A stretch of 7,344 nucleotides of DNA from Cyanobacteria bacterium UBA8803 (GCA_003505715.1 DNXU01000628.1:1-7344), one strand, 5' to 3'. Counted from the stretch's first letter, positions 1-6,950 are shown. A program made the numbers and translations. The notes: generated by a model from the letters alone, not told the origin.

Positions 1-84
1 GAGGGTGTGGATTGGACAATCCGCCCGAAGGGTCGGATAGTCCTGTGTTAAGAACCTCCCACTTTTAAGTGGGGGAGTCTCAGC
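1..84 (+). mobile_element. Right end of an IS200/IS605-type (TnpB) element with omegaRNA-like 3' structure (partial)
   Basis: Seen: two consecutive foldable segments. At 14-43 the arms GGAC/GTCC, ATCCG/CGGAT and CCC/GGG nest around a GAA loop, with one A-A mismatch and one bulged T. At 56-77 a second stem (CTCCCACT/AGTGGGGGAG, one G-T wobble, short T-rich loop) is followed by gtctca. Known: IS200/IS605 elements end in a subterminal imperfect hairpin, and in TnpB elements this 3' region is also the scaffold of the guide (omega or re) RNA; cyanobacterial copies often read tgtTAAGAA then a GC-rich hairpin then GGGGAGTxTCA, as here. Inferred: the tnpB gene, if present, lies to the left outside the window on the plus strand. 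The exact element end (about 80-84) is uncertain. No transposase is visible in the window, so it could also be a decayed end or an unrelated RNA. Confidence 0.6.
14..77 (+). ncRNA. Candidate omegaRNA (reRNA) scaffold, 3' portion
   Basis: The two hairpins at 14-43 and 56-77 match the expected 3' architecture of a TnpB guide RNA: a compact multi-segment hairpin, a short linker with tgttaagaa, and a terminal hairpin at the element boundary. In that model the bases just past the boundary (about 85-104) act as the guide, and here these lie immediately beyond the end of the Uma2 gene. The call rests on structure and resemblance to known element ends. No covariance search was possible, and the 5' part of the RNA is outside the window. 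Confidence 0.4.
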
Positions 85-104
85 AAAACTTTTCGTTGTT
101 GGCT

Positions 105-743
105 TCAAAACTCTTGTTGACTCAAAGTTTGCCTAAGTTGACGAATAGCGGCGCTGGTGTTCCGTTCATAGGCAATTTGTCTGTATTGCAAAATGATTGC
201 TTGCAGGTCTATCCCAGAGAAATAGCGACTGTGAGATTGCAGCAGATATTCTGAGTTTTGTAGTTGGTAAATTGCTAATTGTTTCCGAAATAACCAAACC
301 TCTGGAACTCGGTAGGGGAGATAGTCGTTCACATCTGAGTAACTAGTGATATCAATTTCTAATACCAGATCAGGTAGTGGCTCCATTTGCCAATCGATTC
401 GCTCTTTGCCCGAAACCGCTTCCCAATTGTCGATGTAAAAACAGTAGTCTGGTTTGATGCCGCTTTCTTGAGGCAGTTCCATCGTTACAGGTGTAAAAGA
501 ATCGTATTCCAGCTTGATGTGATCCAGTAGCACCTTAATCACATCGGCTATGAGACTAACATCGCGTCCATGTTTGGGTAACGGAGACATGAGTAACACT
601 TCTTCATGGCAGTATTTGATCCGAGGAATGGAACCATCGCCACGCTGTTGGCATAAGCTTTGATACGCTTGCCAACTGGCGGGCATTCGCAGGACACTTC
701 CAGGGGGTAGCTGAATTTTTTCCGGTGAGACGATCACGAACAT
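105..743 (-). CDS. Uma2 family protein (predicted PD-(D/E)XK-type endonuclease fold)
   Basis: 212 aa, a usual length for Uma2 (DUF820) proteins, which are greatly expanded in cyanobacteria. They are predicted to have a restriction-endonuclease-like fold, with no established substrate. Family landmarks seen: RIKY...LMSPLPKHG near residues 41-59, the acidic PDY at 98-100, the core strand PDLVLEIDITS at 124-134 and the RVPEVWLF strand at 145-152. As in the EIDITS subgroup, a clear Lys of the D...ExK triad is not obvious after the Glu, so activity cannot be assumed. The start is ATG at 743-741; only a weak purine stretch (GGAAAA) precedes it. The next Met is at residue 20, but residues before it look like the normal N-terminus. 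It stands alone: its 3' end abuts the TnpB-type element end and no partner gene is adjacent. Confidence 0.85.
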   Translation of the reverse strand: MFVIVSPEKIQLPPGSVLRMPASWQAYQSLCQQRGDGSIPRIKYCHEEVLLMSPLPKHGRDVSLIADVIKVLLDHIKLEYDSFTPVTMELPQESGIKPDYCFYIDNWEAVSGKERIDWQMEPLPDLVLEIDITSYSDVNDYLPYRVPEVWLFRKQLAIYQLQNSEYLLQSHSRYFSGIDLQAIILQYRQIAYERNTSAAIRQLRQTLSQQEF

Positions 744-1012
744 AGCGTTTTTCCGGTGGCTCTGGCGTTAATCAATTGGCACGGATACGAGAATTTCTGT
801 TCCTTGCCAATTCTACTGTCGATCGCTTCTAAACGAGTCTAGATGCGTTGGAGAGTCTTCGATAATGAAATGCTGATACCAAGTTGCGGTCAAACGTAGT
901 ACTGTCTCTTTCCCCCCATCTCCCCATCGGCTAGGTCTACTATCTTTGAATGCAACTCGGTATGAGGGAGTAGAAAGGGGGGTTATAAAAGCGGATTTGG
1001 TATTTAGGCATG
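744..1012. other. Intergenic spacer with no gene
   Basis: No ORF with recognisable protein features was seen on either strand. The stretch carries the 5' flank of the Uma2 gene and the palindromic element at 874-965 (listed separately), followed by a short G-rich and AT-rich tail up to the terminator at 1013. Confidence 0.6.
874..965. repeat. MITE-like small element with imperfect terminal inverted repeats
   Basis: The left end (TACCAAGTTGCGGTCAAA, 877-894) and right end (TTTGAATGCAACTCGGTA, 945-962) are reverse complements with 3 mismatches in 18, and the similarity extends weakly two or three bases outward. Shorter complementary segments continue inward (TAGTA near 897 against TACTA near 938), so the whole 92 bp could fold into one long hairpin around a C-rich centre (tccccccatctcccc). 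Short palindromic elements of this size without coding capacity are common between cyanobacterial genes. Whether this one is dispersed cannot be told from a single copy. Confidence 0.5.
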
Positions 1013-1034
1013 AAAAAACCCGGTATTAACCGGG
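1013..1034 (-). terminator. Rho-independent terminator of the membrane protein gene
   Basis: Read on the minus strand: stem CCCGGT, loop TAAT, stem ACCGGG, then six T (plus strand 1018-1013). It lies 81 bases beyond the stop codon of the membrane protein gene at 1115-1489 and is oriented to end its transcript. The stem is perfect and followed by an uninterrupted T run. Confidence 0.85.
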
Positions 1035-1114
1035 CCGCACTACCATTTGGTTAGTAACTTACAAAATTCCTTAAAGCTTGACTATTAATTTAATGACAAA
1101 AGCCCAAGCCGATG

Positions 1115-1489
1115 CTACTTTGTAAGACCGCAGGTGAGTGGGCAAGCTGCATAAACCGGAGCTTGCAGAACATCAGGCTCACCATGCAACCAGTGTAACC
1201 AACGAACTTCCTTGGGATTAACACCTTTCAGGCTTAATACTGCTGCACCGACTAGAACTAGCAAAATATTAGCTCCAATCAAGCTACCTGCTACAAGTAA
1301 AACCGCACTAACGGGCAGAACCGATTGTAAAGAAATTGCCATAATTGCGCCGATGGTAACCATTAATACCACCACGGGAAACCCTACAACCAGCAAGCAA
1401 ACCGTCAATGTAAACGTCCAAATCAGGAAGCTTTTGACCGTTGCTAAAGAGGAGGTCTTTATTAAATTCTCACGAGTAGTCATTTCCAT
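1115..1489 (-). CDS. Small conserved-type membrane protein of unknown function
   Basis: 124 aa from the chosen start. The reading frame extends 19 codons upstream to a TTG, but ATG at 1489-1487 is preferred because AGGAG lies 8 bases before it; a second ATG follows two codons later. Seen: a short polar N-terminus, a very hydrophobic block at residues 22-54 that could hold one long or two helices, a second at 58-87, then a soluble tail of about 37 residues with VNPKEVRWLHWLHGEP (90-105) and a CPLTC pair of cysteines (116-120). No signal peptidase site is evident and the tail is probably cytoplasmic. The tail motif recalls a conserved hypothetical family of cyanobacteria from memory, with no known role. 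A strong terminator follows, so it is likely a single-gene unit. Confidence 0.72.
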   Translation of the reverse strand: MEMTTRENLIKTSSLATVKSFLIWTFTLTVCLLVVGFPVVVLMVTIGAIMAISLQSVLPVSAVLLVAGSLIGANILLVLVGAAVLSLKGVNPKEVRWLHWLHGEPDVLQAPVYAACPLTCGLTK

Positions 1490-1878
1490 GATTCTTGCTC
1501 CTGTAGCCGTTAAAAAATGAAGTTTACCGAAAACGCCTTTAATCAATCCTTAAGGATCGAGATGGGTGAAAATCAGTATAGTGAAACTTTTTATGGAAAT
1601 GAGCCTGTTTTTAAAAAAAATTTACAATCGAGGGGAAACATTTATGGATCGGAATTGTTTCCTAAAACACCATCTAAGTCCCGCCCCCCATCGCTCATCT
1701 TCCTTTAGAGGGATGTTAGTTCTTGAGATTTTCAGGCTTTCAGGCCAATCCCACTGCTGCCCGAATCTATGAGCCGTTGATATGTACGAGGCATCTGAAT
1801 CGCGCTTCTTAATATTTCTTATAAATTAGAACTAGCATTCTCATAATTTGATGAGCAGTAGAGGGAATACTCGATCGC
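1490..1878. other. Intergenic region with no gene recognised
   Basis: Upstream flank of the membrane protein gene. Two overlapping plus-strand open frames of 60-70 codons cross it, but their translations have no domain-like composition, no good ribosome binding site, and overlap each other in different frames. Seen: the 12-bp palindrome at 1546-1557, an A-tract near 1612-1621 that may bend DNA, and otherwise nothing. Confidence 0.5.
1575..1580 (-). promoter_or_regulatory. Candidate -10 element for the membrane protein gene
   Basis: The minus strand reads TATACT here, about 85 bases upstream of the ATG at 1489. No convincing -35 hexamer lies 16-18 bases before it, so this is a weak call. A perfect 12-bp palindrome, ATCCTTAAGGAT at 1546-1557, would fall in the leader. 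Confidence 0.25.
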
Positions 1879-2116
1879 ATGGCATTAGCTGTGGATTTAA
1901 AAGGTCATTAAAACCTTGGAATATGCGATCCCAAAGATTTTTCAGTCGATGGGAAATGCGATCGCCTCTCCGGCAAATAGGGAGCAGGACGTAACCTATT
2001 TAACAGTTCCATCTTCTCAGGAAGCCTTAGCAGCCATGAGGGACTAAGCGGCAATTGTAAATATTCCTTGGTTTTTGCAAAGAATTATTCAACCTTATCT
2101 AGCTAAAAAGCAGTAA
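1879..2116 (+). pseudogene. Decayed small gene, identity unknown
   Basis: A plus-strand frame gives protein-like sequence interrupted twice. From ATG at 1879 the first codons (MALAVDLKG) end at once. In the next frame, after a TAA at 1898-1900, the reading continues as VIKTLEYAIPKIFQSMGNAI and on to residues ending ALAAMRD, then an in-frame TAA at 2045-2047. The same frame then resumes as AAIVNIPWFLQRIIQPYLA and closes at TAA 2114-2116. Amphipathic segments and a normal amino acid mix on both sides of the inner stop suggest one gene of about 75-80 codons with a frameshift near 1900 and a nonsense mutation. A HIP1 octamer lies inside. I do not recognise the family. It could also be chance open sequence. 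Confidence 0.4.
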
Positions 2117-2177
2117 AATCCTTGTCTTAGCTGAAGTCCACCTTTATTCAGCAAGCCCTACTTAGTCCTTACTTTGT

Positions 2178-2202
2178 AGAGACGTTCCGGCGGAACGTCT
2201 CT
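2178..2202. repeat. Perfect palindrome, 12-bp arms, dispersed-repeat type
   Basis: AGAGACGTTCCG and its exact reverse complement CGGAACGTCTCT are separated by a single G. The motif GTAGAGACGTxxC...GxxACGTCTCT is a well-known kind of small intergenic repeat in cyanobacterial genomes. On the minus strand it lies downstream of the large NTPase gene and could help end or protect that transcript, but no T run follows. Confidence 0.7.
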
Positions 2203-2217
2203 GGGGCTAAACTTTCT

Positions 2218-2244
2218 CCCCCCAAGGTTGGGGGGCCGGGGGGG
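2218..2244. repeat. G/C-run inverted repeat
   Basis: CCCCCCAA and TTGGGGGG are perfect 8-bp arms (2218-2225 and 2228-2235) with only two bases between them, followed by CC and a run of seven G (2238-2244). Runs of this type recur between cyanobacterial genes. It sits 25 bases past the stop of the large NTPase gene, and on the minus strand the transcript could fold here. G runs could also form a non-B structure on the plus strand. Confidence 0.5.
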
Positions 2245-2268
2245 CAAAATACCTAACTCCTGATACCA

Positions 2269-5200
2269 TTAAAACGCTGGCGGCGAACTAAGCGATCGCC
2301 CACCTCCTGCTTCTTCAAAAATTACTCCGTTGGAAACGCTTTGCAATAAGTCTCGTTGTTCTTGCTTCTGTTTCTCATCAGCACTGTCGTTAATGATGAT
2401 TAGAGTAGCCGAAACTTGGTTGGTATCGTTGGCGTGAGGAAACGAGATAATGCAAAGATTGATACTGTGTTGTTTTTGACTTCCGCGAGACAGTAAGATG
2501 CGATCCATATAGTCTTGCTTGCGAGCTTTCTCATCTTTGACTTCTAAAGCTGCATCAAACCATTCAGCAAAATTACCCCCTTCGATCAGAATTAAGTCAC
2601 GCACGGACTTGCCTTCAATGTCTCTTACACCCAGCAGCGTCTTAGCAGGTTCATTGGCTAGGGTGATGTTACCAGTTTTATCCGTAAACAGCACGCCACT
2701 AGAAACGTTAAGTACTAAATCTCGCTGTTCTTGCTGCTGTTGCTGGACGGTATAGAACAGCTTGGCATTCTGAAGTGCCACACCTGCTTGAATATTAAAA
2801 GCCTCCATGAATTCTAAATCATTGCGATCGAAACTCGCTTTCCAGCAATCAGGGGCTTGAGGCCAATCTGCGGGATTATATAGGGGTAAGTCGCCCTGTT
2901 TGTTTTTGTTGACCAGTTGAGTTACGCCAATTAACTCGCCATCCCCATTAAATACGGGCATACACAACAAGCTACAGGTACGATAGCCTGTCATCCGATC
3001 GGTTTGTTTAGCTGTATTGGAATTGGGATGATCGTAGAGGTCAAAGGGAATAATCAGCGGCTTACCCGTAGTGGCGACTTGACCAGCAAAACCTGCTCGT
3101 TTGGAAATGCGCAATTCTTTTAACGTACCATCAGCCAGAGGAATTTTCGTCCACAGCTCATCGCAATCGCTATCTAACAACCATACCGTGCTGCGATCTG
3201 CATTCATCAGCTTCTGGGCTTCATCCATCACTTTTTTCAGGGTTTCTTCTAAGTCCAAGTTGCTCTGACCGAGGGATTGGATCGCACTCATCAGCGCTGC
3301 TGCTGCTCGTTGTTTTTGGGCGGCTTTATAAAACAACCGAGAGGACTTGAGAATGAGCTGAATTGAATGAGCAAATTCCGCTAAAAGTGTCTCATCCGCT
3401 GTAGTGAAGCCATGAATATCAATGCGTTCGTGTAAAGGAGCATCTGGATTAGGAGAGGGCTTTAACTTATTGATTAATTGCACGACCCCAACTAAATTAT
3501 CTTGATCGTCCACCAAAGGCAATGCCAGAATCGTGTAAGTTCGATATCTGGTTCTCTGATCGGATATCCTCGCCATGTGAGAGCGCGGATCGTCATAGAA
3601 ATCGTGAGGAATATTGACAATCTGCCGGGTTTGGGCAGTTTCACCTGCAATGCCTTGACCCATGGGCACGCGAATTTCTAAGGGCAAGCCATCATTACCC
3701 TTGGCAACAATAGACCAAAGTTCGTCCTTATCTTCATCTAACAAATAAATTGTGGTGCGGTCAGCCCCTAGCAATTCAGCAATTTTAAGGGTAATGGAAC
3801 GCAACATCTGGTGGAGAATAGTGTCAAACCCTTGACTACCCAACATAGTGTCCATCATGGACAGGGTTTGATTAACAACGCTAAAATCTAATTCTAAATT
3901 GGAAACGATATATTTAAACCCTTCTGGGGTAAGTTGGTCGAGAAACTCATAGACAGTTTCCTTGGTGGTAGCAGCTAAAGCTAGATTGAGTTTGCCCTGT
4001 TTGCGGGCTTCAGAATACTTTTGAATTTCTTCTAAGGTTTTTTGAACTTTCCGTTTTTCTGATTCTTGGCTGGCACTCAAAAACTGGTAATCGCGATCGC
4101 TCAAGCTGCGGTTTAAAGCCCAAGCCAAGGCATCGCGCAATTTCTGCCCGCGCAATAAGTAAGAATCATCCTGGCAATTGGACGCAAACCAACCAGCAAT
4201 CTCCTCACCATAGGGACGTAAATTAGCTAAAGCCTTGTCAACCCAGTTTTGATGAAACACCGCAGCATAGATGCGGTTGTAGGCAGTTAATTTTCCCTGC
4301 TGACTAGCCACCAAACCAGATAGCCGCAATTCTATCTGTTCGGGACTGTCATCAGCGAGAATTTCTCCCTGTTGTAAAATTTGTTGGTACAGTCCCAGGA
4401 GACGAGCCGCATGTTTGTCATGGCTGAGAATGCGCTCCCGGATCGTCCTGAGGTGTTCCGGCTCATCGGAGGCTTCCCAATTCTCAATGACTTGCGATCG
4501 CACCAGTTTTTCCACCTCCTCTGCTTCAGCACCAGAGGGAATAGTAGCTTCATAGTTACGGACTAGTTGACACAACTTCTGGGTGAGAAACGGTTGCCCC
4601 CCCGTCCAAGCCAATACCTCTTTAAGGACAGCTTGGGGGTTACTAACCTTTCCCTTCAATCCTGTGGCTAATGGTTTAGCTTCGTTAAAGGCAAAACCCT
4701 TCAGTTGAATAGCTCGACCAATATTAAACGGCGTCCGCTTTTTGTCTCGAATTAAATCAGATGGTGTTGCTACCCCCAGCAAAGCAAAGGTGAGGCGCTG
4801 ATATTCTGGCTTATCCACTCGTTGGTTGTAGCATCCTCGGATAAAGGCAAAAAAATCATCGGTTGGAAAATTCAGGCTGAGAACGCTATCAATTTCATCG
4901 ATAAAAATAACGATATTTTGGGCAATAGACTTCAGCAATACCCCTTCAATAAACTCTCGAAATCGCCCTAAGGCCGAGAACATTTCATGTTCGCGCCACC
5001 AAATCCGTAAATTGACATCTAACTCGAAATCATTAACCAAAGCGCGGATAATATTGGCATACCACTGATCCAGGGTGACATGGTGAGTCCCGTCCATAGA
5101 AAGGTCAATAGCAGCACAAGCCGTTCGCTCTTGTTGCAACTTGCGCATCACTTGCACTCGCAAGCTAGATTTACCAGTTTGCCGGGAGTTTAATACATAA

Positions 5201-5310
5201 CAAAACTCCCCAGCTTTAAGTCCCTCATAAAGTTCCTCATCTGCCCGCCGCCGGACGTAACTCGGAGCCTCTGGTGGTAAAGTGCCGGAAAAAATATATT
5301 CGTAATTCAC
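2269..5310 (-). CDS. AAA-like (AAA_35) NTPase fused to GAF-GAF-PAS sensory module, C-terminally truncated
   Basis: 1013 aa, probably cytoplasmic (no signal peptide or membrane segment). Residues 5-350: AAA-like NTPase domain, with Walker [10 protein letters not shown] at 41-49, Walker [10 protein letters not shown] at 133-141 and the GGQPFLTQ motif at 237-244. Residues 370-420: the linker [13 protein letters not shown]...[14 protein letters not shown], typical of cyanobacterial proteins that join this NTPase to varied outputs. About 480-655: GAF1, with N614-K615...F635-x3-D639-E640, the NKFDE signature of cyclic-nucleotide-binding GAF domains. About 680-850: GAF2, with N801-K802...F827-x3-D831 but Leu at 832 in place of Glu. 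860-980: PAS domain. From memory, GAF-GAF-PAS matches the sensory half of cyanobacterial class III adenylate cyclases, yet no cyclase follows; residues 981-999 restart as a second PAS and the protein then ends in a low-complexity tail. The start is GTG at 5310-5308, with AGGAG 10 bases upstream and family-like sequence from the first residues. It lies 68 bases after the HTH-NTPase gene, probably in the same operon. Confidence 0.88.
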   Translation of the reverse strand: MNYEYIFSGTLPPEAPSYVRRRADEELYEGLKAGEFCYVLNSRQTGKSSLRVQVMRKLQQERTACAAIDLSMDGTHHVTLDQWYANIIRALVNDFELDVNLRIWWREHEMFSALGRFREFIEGVLLKSIAQNIVIFIDEIDSVLSLNFPTDDFFAFIRGCYNQRVDKPEYQRLTFALLGVATPSDLIRDKKRTPFNIGRAIQLKGFAFNEAKPLATGLKGKVSNPQAVLKEVLAWTGGQPFLTQKLCQLVRNYEATIPSGAEAEEVEKLVRSQVIENWEASDEPEHLRTIRERILSHDKHAARLLGLYQQILQQGEILADDSPEQIELRLSGLVASQQGKLTAYNRIYAAVFHQNWVDKALANLRPYGEEIAGWFASNCQDDSYLLRGQKLRDALAWALNRSLSDRDYQFLSASQESEKRKVQKTLEEIQKYSEARKQGKLNLALAATTKETVYEFLDQLTPEGFKYIVSNLELDFSVVNQTLSMMDTMLGSQGFDTILHQMLRSITLKIAELLGADRTTIYLLDEDKDELWSIVAKGNDGLPLEIRVPMGQGIAGETAQTRQIVNIPHDFYDDPRSHMARISDQRTRYRTYTILALPLVDDQDNLVGVVQLINKLKPSPNPDAPLHERIDIHGFTTADETLLAEFAHSIQLILKSSRLFYKAAQKQRAAAALMSAIQSLGQSNLDLEETLKKVMDEAQKLMNADRSTVWLLDSDCDELWTKIPLADGTLKELRISKRAGFAGQVATTGKPLIIPFDLYDHPNSNTAKQTDRMTGYRTCSLLCMPVFNGDGELIGVTQLVNKNKQGDLPLYNPADWPQAPDCWKASFDRNDLEFMEAFNIQAGVALQNAKLFYTVQQQQQEQRDLVLNVSSGVLFTDKTGNITLANEPAKTLLGVRDIEGKSVRDLILIEGGNFAEWFDAALEVKDEKARKQDYMDRILLSRGSQKQHSINLCIISFPHANDTNQVSATLIIINDSADEKQKQEQRDLLQSVSNGVIFEEAGGGRSLSSPPAF
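2331..2374 (-). repeat. Second copy of the PAS-start coding segment (intragenic direct repeat with 2700-2743)
   Basis: The DNA here closely resembles 2700-2743 in the same orientation: both read aaacg...ctcg.tgttcttgct.ctgtt on the plus strand. The encoded stretches are [15 protein letters not shown] (residues 984-998) and [15 protein letters not shown] (861-875). This marks a duplicated PAS entry helix at the end of the large NTPase protein. Confidence 0.65.
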
Positions 5311-5378
5311 AGTTACTTTGCTCCTAATTAAGGAATGTAGAGGCTAACCGAGCATACCAAGTCATGAAGAACTAATTT

Positions 5379-6707
5379 TTAAAGGCGATCGCGAAAATAC
5401 CGACGATACAAATCGCAGCTTGGCATTACGCTATTGTCTTGCAGCTTCACCAGTCCCATACTGTGTAACTTAAATACTTGAGCGGACTCAAGGGTGACCC
5501 AACCTTCTGTTTTAACAACTTCAATAAAGGCGGCTGCAAGTTCTGGATACTGCTGAAGAGTTCCCAAATGCCGTCGCAGGTGGTTGCTGTAAATTCCTGC
5601 TTCTGTGGGAGCAGCTTGTAACAACTTTTGCAGGGTGATATCTCCAGATTGAATGCGTTCTAAGGCTAGCTGGATGAGATAGGGATGTCCTCCTACCATT
5701 CCCATCAATTGCTCAACTTGAGGCGCTGTCCAATTAAGTCCGTGACGCTGGGCTAAATTTAGGACTTCATCTAGACTCAACTCAGGTAACTTAACGACTA
5801 GTCCAACACCGCCGAGAGGGGAGTAATTAATATCCAGCGAACTATAAACATCGGTGGAATGAACGATGACCAAGCGTAGTTGTTTCCAGAGGGCACTATT
5901 GCGATCGCCTCGCTTGGCGATATCATTCCAACCTCGCAGTAGGCGGCAAAAATCAATGGCAATGGTGGGATGTTCAAACACCAGATCGACCTCATCCAAT
6001 GCCAGTATCAAAGGACTGTCTATGCTTGGCAGCAGATACTCTTGAAAGTAACCCGTCGTATTAGTATTGCAGCCATAAATATCGTCCCAGTAATAATCCA
6101 ACTTATTGGGCAACCCCAAATTCTGACCGACGCTGGCACATAACCACCGGGAGAATTGGGGTAAGTCGGCAAAGACGGTACTATCCGCTAGAGCAAAGGT
6201 TAACGTGAGGGCTTGATAGCCTTGCTTCCTAGCTCGATCCAGCACTCGTTCCAGCAGTAAGGTTTTGCCCATCTGCTGAGGAGCTTTAATGCGGATCAGG
6301 GCACCGGGTTTGACAATTGCTTCATAACATTGAGACTCATAGGGCACTCGCTCTACATAAACAGTAGCATCTACAAGTTCTTGAGAATTCGGCAAGTTTG
6401 GCTCTGGAATGAAAGGAGTATATTCACTTAACAACTCCGGATTTACTAATTCCGGCTTGTATTTAGCAAAGAGCGCTATCAGTTGAGGGCGGAGGGAGTA
6501 ATGTTCACCTGGATCGTTTTTTAGCCCAAATTTGCCGCAAAGTTCTTGAATGTGTTTTCTAACCGTTGCTTCCGTAATTTGTAATGCCTTAGCAATCCCT
6601 TCATCGCTCTCGCCAGCTAACATTTTCAGCAATATCTTTTTCTTTTGAGGGGTTACCTCTTCAAAGGTGCCGTTAAAATCCTGTTGATTCATGTCCCCTG
6701 AGAGCAT
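5379..6707 (-). CDS. LuxR-like HTH plus AAA-like (AAA_35) NTPase
   Basis: 442 aa from ATG at 6707, or 437 aa from ATG at 6692 (MNQQDF...). Neither start has a good ribosome site: an AGGGGA lies only 1-2 bases before the second ATG. Residues 18-62 form a LuxR/GerE-type helix-turn-helix (TPQKKKILLKMLAGESDEGI, then EATVRKHIQELCGKFGL), followed by the HYSLRPQLIALFAKYKPEL stretch seen next to such HTHs in cyanobacterial STAND-like NTPases. Residues 110-360: P-loop domain with Walker A APQQMGKT at 142-149, Walker B LILALDEVD at 233-241, a sensor-like strand LRLVIVHSTD at 277-286 and the GGHPYLIQ motif at 339-346. The C-terminal 80 residues resemble a winged-helix-like tail. Likely a nucleotide-dependent DNA-binding regulator or switch; no effector domain is attached. 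First gene of a probable two-gene operon with the AAA-GAF-GAF-PAS gene. A HIP1 site overlaps its last codons. Confidence 0.87.
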   Translation of the reverse strand: MLSGDMNQQDFNGTFEEVTPQKKKILLKMLAGESDEGIAKALQITEATVRKHIQELCGKFGLKNDPGEHYSLRPQLIALFAKYKPELVNPELLSEYTPFIPEPNLPNSQELVDATVYVERVPYESQCYEAIVKPGALIRIKAPQQMGKTLLLERVLDRARKQGYQALTLTFALADSTVFADLPQFSRWLCASVGQNLGLPNKLDYYWDDIYGCNTNTTGYFQEYLLPSIDSPLILALDEVDLVFEHPTIAIDFCRLLRGWNDIAKRGDRNSALWKQLRLVIVHSTDVYSSLDINYSPLGGVGLVVKLPELSLDEVLNLAQRHGLNWTAPQVEQLMGMVGGHPYLIQLALERIQSGDITLQKLLQAAPTEAGIYSNHLRRHLGTLQQYPELAAAFIEVVKTEGWVTLESAQVFKLHSMGLVKLQDNSVMPSCDLYRRYFRDRL

Positions 6708-6722
6708 TTAAAGAGCATTTAA
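6701..6722 (-). repeat. Perfect 11-bp tandem duplication over the upstream start codon
   Basis: TTAAATGCTCT occurs twice head to tail on the minus strand (plus 6712-6722 and 6701-6711). Each copy contains an ATG. The ATG of the inner copy is the upstream start of the HTH-NTPase gene. The ATG of the outer copy opens a 9-codon frame whose TGA overlaps the ATG at 6692 as ATGA. The duplication therefore decides how translation of the operon begins. Confidence 0.7.
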
Positions 6723-6780
6723 TTTGTGCCAATCGAGCCTATGAGTAATCGCTTGTGTTAGCCTAGCGTTTCATCTGCTG

Positions 6781-6795
6781 TGAGAAATTATCTCA
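6781..6795 (-). promoter_or_regulatory. Candidate -10 element inside a small palindrome, operon promoter
   Basis: TGAGA and TCTCA form an inverted repeat around AATTA. The minus strand reads GATAAT at 6792-6787, five of six matches to TATAAT, about 95 bases upstream of the start codon at 6692. No good -35 hexamer is visible, so if this is the promoter of the two-NTPase operon it probably needs an activator. Weak call. Confidence 0.25.
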
Positions 6796-6920
6796 AGTTT
6801 ACTTACTCTAGTTGTTACTCCTATAAAGCAGACAAGCTACTACCTGACGAGATTGTGTTGATGCCTCATGGAGAAGCACCCTATGTTCTAGCCTAACTAA
6901 CAGATCCGCCACAGATAGGA

Positions 6921-6940
6921 TTGTGAGGCTTTTTACACAA
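6921..6940 (+). promoter_or_regulatory. Operator-like site, copy 1 (TTGTG-N10-CACAA)
   Basis: TTGTGAGGCTTTTTACACAA has exact 5-bp inverted ends. It matches the second site at 6961-6980 in 17 of 20 positions, with starts exactly 40 bp apart, which is close to four helical turns. The first six bases (TTGTGA) also serve as a plausible -35 hexamer for the candidate plus-strand promoter. The spacing between half-sites differs from the CRP consensus (TGTGA-N6-TCACA), so the binding protein is not identified. Confidence 0.5.
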
Positions 6941-6950
6941 AAAATATAGT
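6921..6950 (+). promoter_or_regulatory. Candidate promoter of the HD-hydrolase gene
   Basis: TTGTGA (6921-6926) and TATAGT (6945-6950) are 18 bases apart and facing the HD gene. The predicted start point near 6957 leaves a leader of about 190 bases. The -10 overlaps the LexA-like palindrome, the position expected for a repressor site. Confidence 0.4.

Noticed and set aside
1115..1546. Longer 143-codon version of the membrane protein starting at TTG 1546
   Set aside because: TTG start without a ribosome site, whereas the ATG at 1489 has AGGAG 8 bases upstream; the extra 19 residues look like untranslated leader.
1517..1772. Two overlapping plus-strand open frames of 63 and 68 codons
   Set aside because: They overlap in different frames, lack a ribosome site and have no domain-like composition; one begins inside the 5' flank of the membrane protein gene.
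2139..2158. TTTATTCAGCAAGCCCTA, resembling inverted ends of some insertion sequences
   Set aside because: No second end, transposase or target duplication in the window, and the resemblance rests on memory alone.
2519..2755. Plus-strand open frame opposite the PAS coding region
   Set aside because: Antisense shadow of the NTPase-GAF-PAS gene with serine-rich, cysteine-run translation and no start signal.
6780..6896. 38-codon plus-strand open frame from GTG ending in PHGEAPYVLA
   Set aside because: No ribosome binding site, no recognised motif, and it covers the region where the minus-strand operon promoter should be. Could be a gene remnant, but nothing supports it.
6757..6897. Inverted repeat GTTAGCCTAG / CTAGCCTAAC, 9 of 10 matching
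   Set aside because: Arms are short and 121 bases apart, with no extension outward or inward; chance is likely.
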